Origin: Dichotomocladium elegans
Lineage: Eukaryota; Mucoromycota; Mucoromycetes; Mucorales; Lichtheimiaceae
NCBI GenBank assembly: GCA_025716815.1
Contig: JAIXMN010000008.1
Coordinates: forward strand, 124,001-188,000
DNA length: 64,000 nt
Reading direction: 5' to 3'
Part shown: in pieces, positions 60,596-64,000 of the stretch
How the letters are laid out: the number at the start of each line of letters is the position of its first letter
How positions within the stretch are numbered: position 1 is the stretch's first letter
Made by a program: the position numbers and the translations under genes
The notes under the pieces: model-generated
The model's database searches: none
The model's input: the letters and a program-made list of their open reading frames with translations, nothing else
What the model was told of the DNA's origin: nothing

Positions 60596-61489
60596 GAGAC
60601 GAAGGAGAGGAAGGAAAGAGGAGATAGTGGAATAGCTCTAAAAATGGGAGAAGACCTATTTCTCCATAACAAGCTATTTCAGGGCTGTGGCCAATTTCTC
60701 AATTTTTTTTTTACTCTTTTGCACTGGCCTCATCCCAGCTCTACGAACATCTCCGCCCCCGGCACTACCATCATTCGAAGGCAAAGAAGGTGCGACTAAT
60801 CAAAGTATGGCCAGGAATTATTATCATGGATTGATCTAAGGACTCGTAGCTCGTAAATGAGCCATCAAGTCTAATTGACATATGCTCCTCTGACAGTAGC
60901 GATCCATAACAGCTTGTTGTTATTTTTAGCTGCACCCGAAACAAAAGATGGGGAATTGTCCCGTTTCACCTGAAACCGTTGATCGGTCCAACGGTCGGCC
61001 TACGGTCGCACAACCGGAGTTTGCATGGTGTCGAGCGCACTTGCCCTGACACAGATTGTCGCGGCGCAGATCGCTTTTTTTCTTTGTGACACAGATAAAT
61101 GGCATTTTCATAAAGGATTGCCATGAAATGAAGCTGTCTTTCGATAACCCATCCGTTTGTTGCTGGATGGCTTCCTCAACCAAGGCAATCGCCTCTTCTC
61201 CTCTTCGCCCGAACGATGGAAAAAGAAAGACAATAGAAACTGTAATGCCCCGGTGATTCTCCTGTAATCTACTCTTCGACCAAGACACAGAATTTGGGGA
61301 AGCCGTTGCCGATTTGCCGCTTGTTCGTTTTCTTCTTCTTCTATTTCTCTCGGTAAGACCATGACAATACGTCTTAAACGGCAAACCGTATCTTTTTCTC
61401 CCTTGTCTCTCTCTCTCTTTCTTTCTTTTACTTTTTCCACCTTCTCATACTCCTACTTAATATACTGCACATGACCTTTATCGATAATC
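60596..61489. promoter_or_regulatory. Divergent intergenic region, GDSL / MFS gene
   Basis: About 900 bp between divergent starts. The stretch 61320-61450 is strongly CT-rich with long TCTC and TTCTT runs, typical of fungal core promoters, and likely drives the MFS gene. ORFs within (for example minus 60926-61384) are low-complexity shadows of this tract. Confidence 0.4.
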
Positions 61490-63947
61490 ATGTCATCACC
61501 ACCATCATTAACATCCCATGATCAATTCGATTGTAACCAAAGCTCTGCCAATACCGAACCTGAGCAGTCCAATAATAACGACGCCCTCGATAATAGTCGT
61601 GCAGTTCATAGAAAAGAGCACCTCGCACGTGACGCGCATATATCACCACAACAACCGCCGCCAGCTGTGCGACGGCCTGCGCCGGATTCAATTCATGAAG
61701 ACCTTTTCCCCATCGACCCAGATACTTCTGACATCCCCGGTGGTCAGCCGGTCTATAGCAAAGAAGCCACTATTGCAACAGGAAAAGATAGCGAGGAGGA
61801 CATGTTCCTAAAAGCCACATGGCGTCTAAAACTGGTTGTATTACTGTGTATGCTTTCTTTACCGGTGGGATGTCATTATCTCGAGGCCACTGTCGGCACG
61901 CTCAAGACATCCCTGAAGGCTGTAAGTTAAAGATATCTCTATCTATCCAGTTTTAGTCTCCGGTTTGCCTTTCTTCCAACCCCCCTCCATGTGAATTTTC
62001 CTCGGGGGGACGCGTAGTCTTGAAATAACCGCTTTTTTTATCTTCTGCTGCAAATAGAATATGCATATTAATAACACCCAGTTTGGTGTTCTCGTGTCGG
62101 CCGTCACACTTGTCAACACTGTGCTTCCGTTGCTCGCAGGTGTCTTCATCGATGATCTCAGTATATTTGGCTCTATCCGAGGAACTGTGCTTGTGAGCAC
62201 GCTCATCATGATTGGTTCTCTTTTCGTCTCCATCGGCAGTTCACGGAACAGCTATCCAACTATGGTTGCGGGACAGGTTGTTTACGGACTCGGTGGAGGG
62301 ATGATCGTCACCATGCAAGAAGGTTTCTATTGTGATGAAAAATATCGATGAGAACGGCTTTAAGCTTACAGCCATGATTACCAAAAAAGGAATTCTTTCT
62401 CGTTGGTTTAGAGACAAGGAACTAACCATTGTAATCGGAGTGCTGCTCTCGGTTGCGCGCCTCACTAAATGGGCTGCCAAAATGGTGTGTTATCCCATTG
62501 TCTACGCAACCGATTCTCACTCATGGCCGATTTATATTGCGACTCTTCTTTGTGCGTCTGGGGTTCTGATGAACGGGGTCTACTGGGCTGTCATGGTCAA
62601 GAAGGGCTGGGCTACCCTCAATGGCAGAGAAATTTCTCAACCCAAACATAAATACAAGAATCGCCTCGGCCGTCAGAGCATCGGCGTTGCGCCACTAGCG
62701 TCCAGCCGACGTCTGTCGTCGTCTGTGATCTCTCAGATTGCAGGCAGCACGTCGACACCGACGGGACACGCAGGGGCGCGGTTCCGGTTTTCATGCAACC
62801 TCTTCCTTTATGTGCCTGGTACATTTTGGATGATCCCGTGGATCCAACTGATCATGTCCAGCGTCCTAAGCAGCTTTGATGACATTGCTACGTATGTGAC
62901 CTTACTCGCAAAGAGCCAGTCGACGCTAACTAGATATGCTGTACGATACTAACGTGAACAATCTTTTGTGATGCGTATTCATGGTTGAGCCATGCAGAGA
63001 ATTTGTAGAATTCCGCTACAACACGACGAGCATCATGGCGGGCGTGAGTATCACTTGGCTCAAACTCTCTATTTGGTGGGTTTCTGATTCCAAGCCATTT
63101 TAGTACCAAAGTAGTTTGACGCAAGTCGTTCCCATCATTGTTGCACCGATCATGGGACTGATCGTCCATCGGTACGGCCAACGCTTGACTAACTGTAAGG
63201 AATTGGCTGGGTTGATCGAGTGGTATGAAGGTGTTCACTGATAGGTTTTCTCCCTCCCTCCCCTGCATAGTGTTTGCTGCGACCCTCGTCCTTGTCACGT
63301 CAATGATTCTGCTCTCGTACACATCAGCTGCTCCGTATGCTGGAATGATTGTGTTCTCTTTAGCGCTCGCTCTCGGTCCGGTCTCCGTTCTGAGCTCCAC
63401 CTCGATGCTCCTCCCCTACGAACTGGCAGGCACCGGCATGGGCCTGCACAAGTGTGCGAATAACATTGGAACGACCATTGTGGCCGTTCTGGTGGGTTAT
63501 GTTCAAGATTTAACATACCACGATGGCGACTCATCGGACAACCATGTGGATCTCCAGAGCGAGTATGACGGGGTGATGGCACTTTACCTTGCCATGGCAT
63601 GCGCTTCGACGCTGGTCGTCGGGATCTTCTGGATCATGGACCGCAAGCTTCTAGGCGGCTGGCTCCAGGCCAGCAAGGTGGAGCGTGACCGGCGGGTTGA
63701 GGTGGCTCGGCATGAACAGAAGGAGGAGGAGCGGACGTATCGATACCCCTATTACGGAGTGGGACCGGCGGAACAAGCGGAGCGGCGGGATAAGGCGCTT
63801 CAGATGATTGGTAGTCTCCTGCGACGGAAAAAGACCTACGTCTATGTGGGCTTCTACTGCTTTTGGCTTGCCACGTCCTGGATCATCTTCTTCACCTTTG
63901 CGTTGATGCCAATATACCAAAACTATGAACCCCAATTAAGTAGCTAG
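61490..63947 (+). CDS. Major facilitator superfamily transporter, MFSD1-like
   Basis: Membrane transporter of 670 aa, likely in the vacuole/lysosome or plasma membrane. Exons: 61490-61921, 62058-62322, 62390-62891, 62998-63043, 63104-63194 and 63271-63947. A long acidic/Pro-rich cytosolic N-terminus precedes TM1 (LVVLLCMLSLPVGCHYLEA). The MFS features are NNTQFGVLVSAVTLVNTVLP, GVFIDDLS, VAGQVVYGLGGGMIVTMQEG, a long basic/Ser-rich central loop, then MGLIVHRYGQRLT and the C-terminal half. An extra hydrophobic segment (YVYVGFYCFWLATSWIIF) follows after a charged 80-residue stretch, so the topology may be 12+1. The donor of exon 2 (GTTTCT) is weak. The resemblance to MFSD1, a lysosomal dipeptide carrier in mammals, is by pattern; the substrate here is not known. 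Confidence 0.87.
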
Positions 63948-64000
63948 AAGATAAGATTAAAGTTTGCTTGCTTCTCCTATATCTCCCCTGTCTAGGCTGC

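Noticed and set aside
60926..61384. 152-codon minus-strand ORF between GDSL and MFS genes
   Set aside because: It lies across CT/GA-rich promoter sequence, is low in complexity and has no domain.

Overview
The window is nuclear DNA of a filamentous fungus, most likely a Mucoromycota/Mucorales species. Support: small spliceosomal introns (about 50-130 nt), single-copy eukaryotic housekeeping genes, a fungal Cch1-type calcium channel, candidate U12-type AT-AC introns (a minor spliceosome has been reported in Mucorales-type fungi but is absent from most Dikarya), a chromodomain Ty3/gypsy element, and an ORF resembling a multicopy family I associate with Mucorales. The genus cannot be fixed from sequence alone. 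All exon structures were read by eye from frame continuity and splice consensus; none is supported by transcript data.

Layout. (1) 1-14.2 kb, genic: an unresolved stretch, ribosomal protein S18 (+), convergent with a 28-exon Cch1/Cav-like channel of about 2,360 aa (-), then a divergently transcribed PHD-finger chromatin protein (+). (2) About 14.2-39.1 kb, repeat island: no intact host gene was recognised. It holds two nearly identical 3.9-kb direct copies (17158-21096 and 33031-36943), each with a roughly 70-bp tandem array; a decayed, tandemly arranged minus-strand gene-like family (coiled-coil part plus membrane segments); a decayed chromovirus with 148-bp LTRs (24784-29797); a broken multicopy fungal ORF; and a Tc1/mariner-type DDE transposase remnant. 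(3) 39.2-40.5 kb: an intact NmrA-like NAD(P)-binding protein, followed by about 3.5 kb without recognisable genes. (4) 44.0-64.0 kb, gene-dense: a protein with tau/MAP2/MAP4-type microtubule-binding repeats, a TatD/Scn1-type metallo-hydrolase, a pepsin-like aspartic protease, a small coiled-coil protein, a type II membrane nucleotide pyrophosphatase/phosphodiesterase, the GATOR2/SEA subunit MIOS/Sea4, a Vip1-like RRM protein, a mitochondrial DUF1279 (FAM210-like) protein, a membrane-anchored GDSL esterase and an MFSD1-like MFS transporter.

There is no operon logic; these are independently spliced genes. Functional themes are calcium entry (Cch1), TORC1 nutrient signalling (MIOS) and lysosome/vacuole or surface hydrolysis and transport (aspartic protease, NPP, MFSD1-like). 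The most striking observations are the tau-like repeat protein in a fungus, two AT-AC introns whose removal exactly restores conserved protein sequence, a 24-nt microexon encoding one calcium selectivity-filter loop, and the duplicated repeat island.
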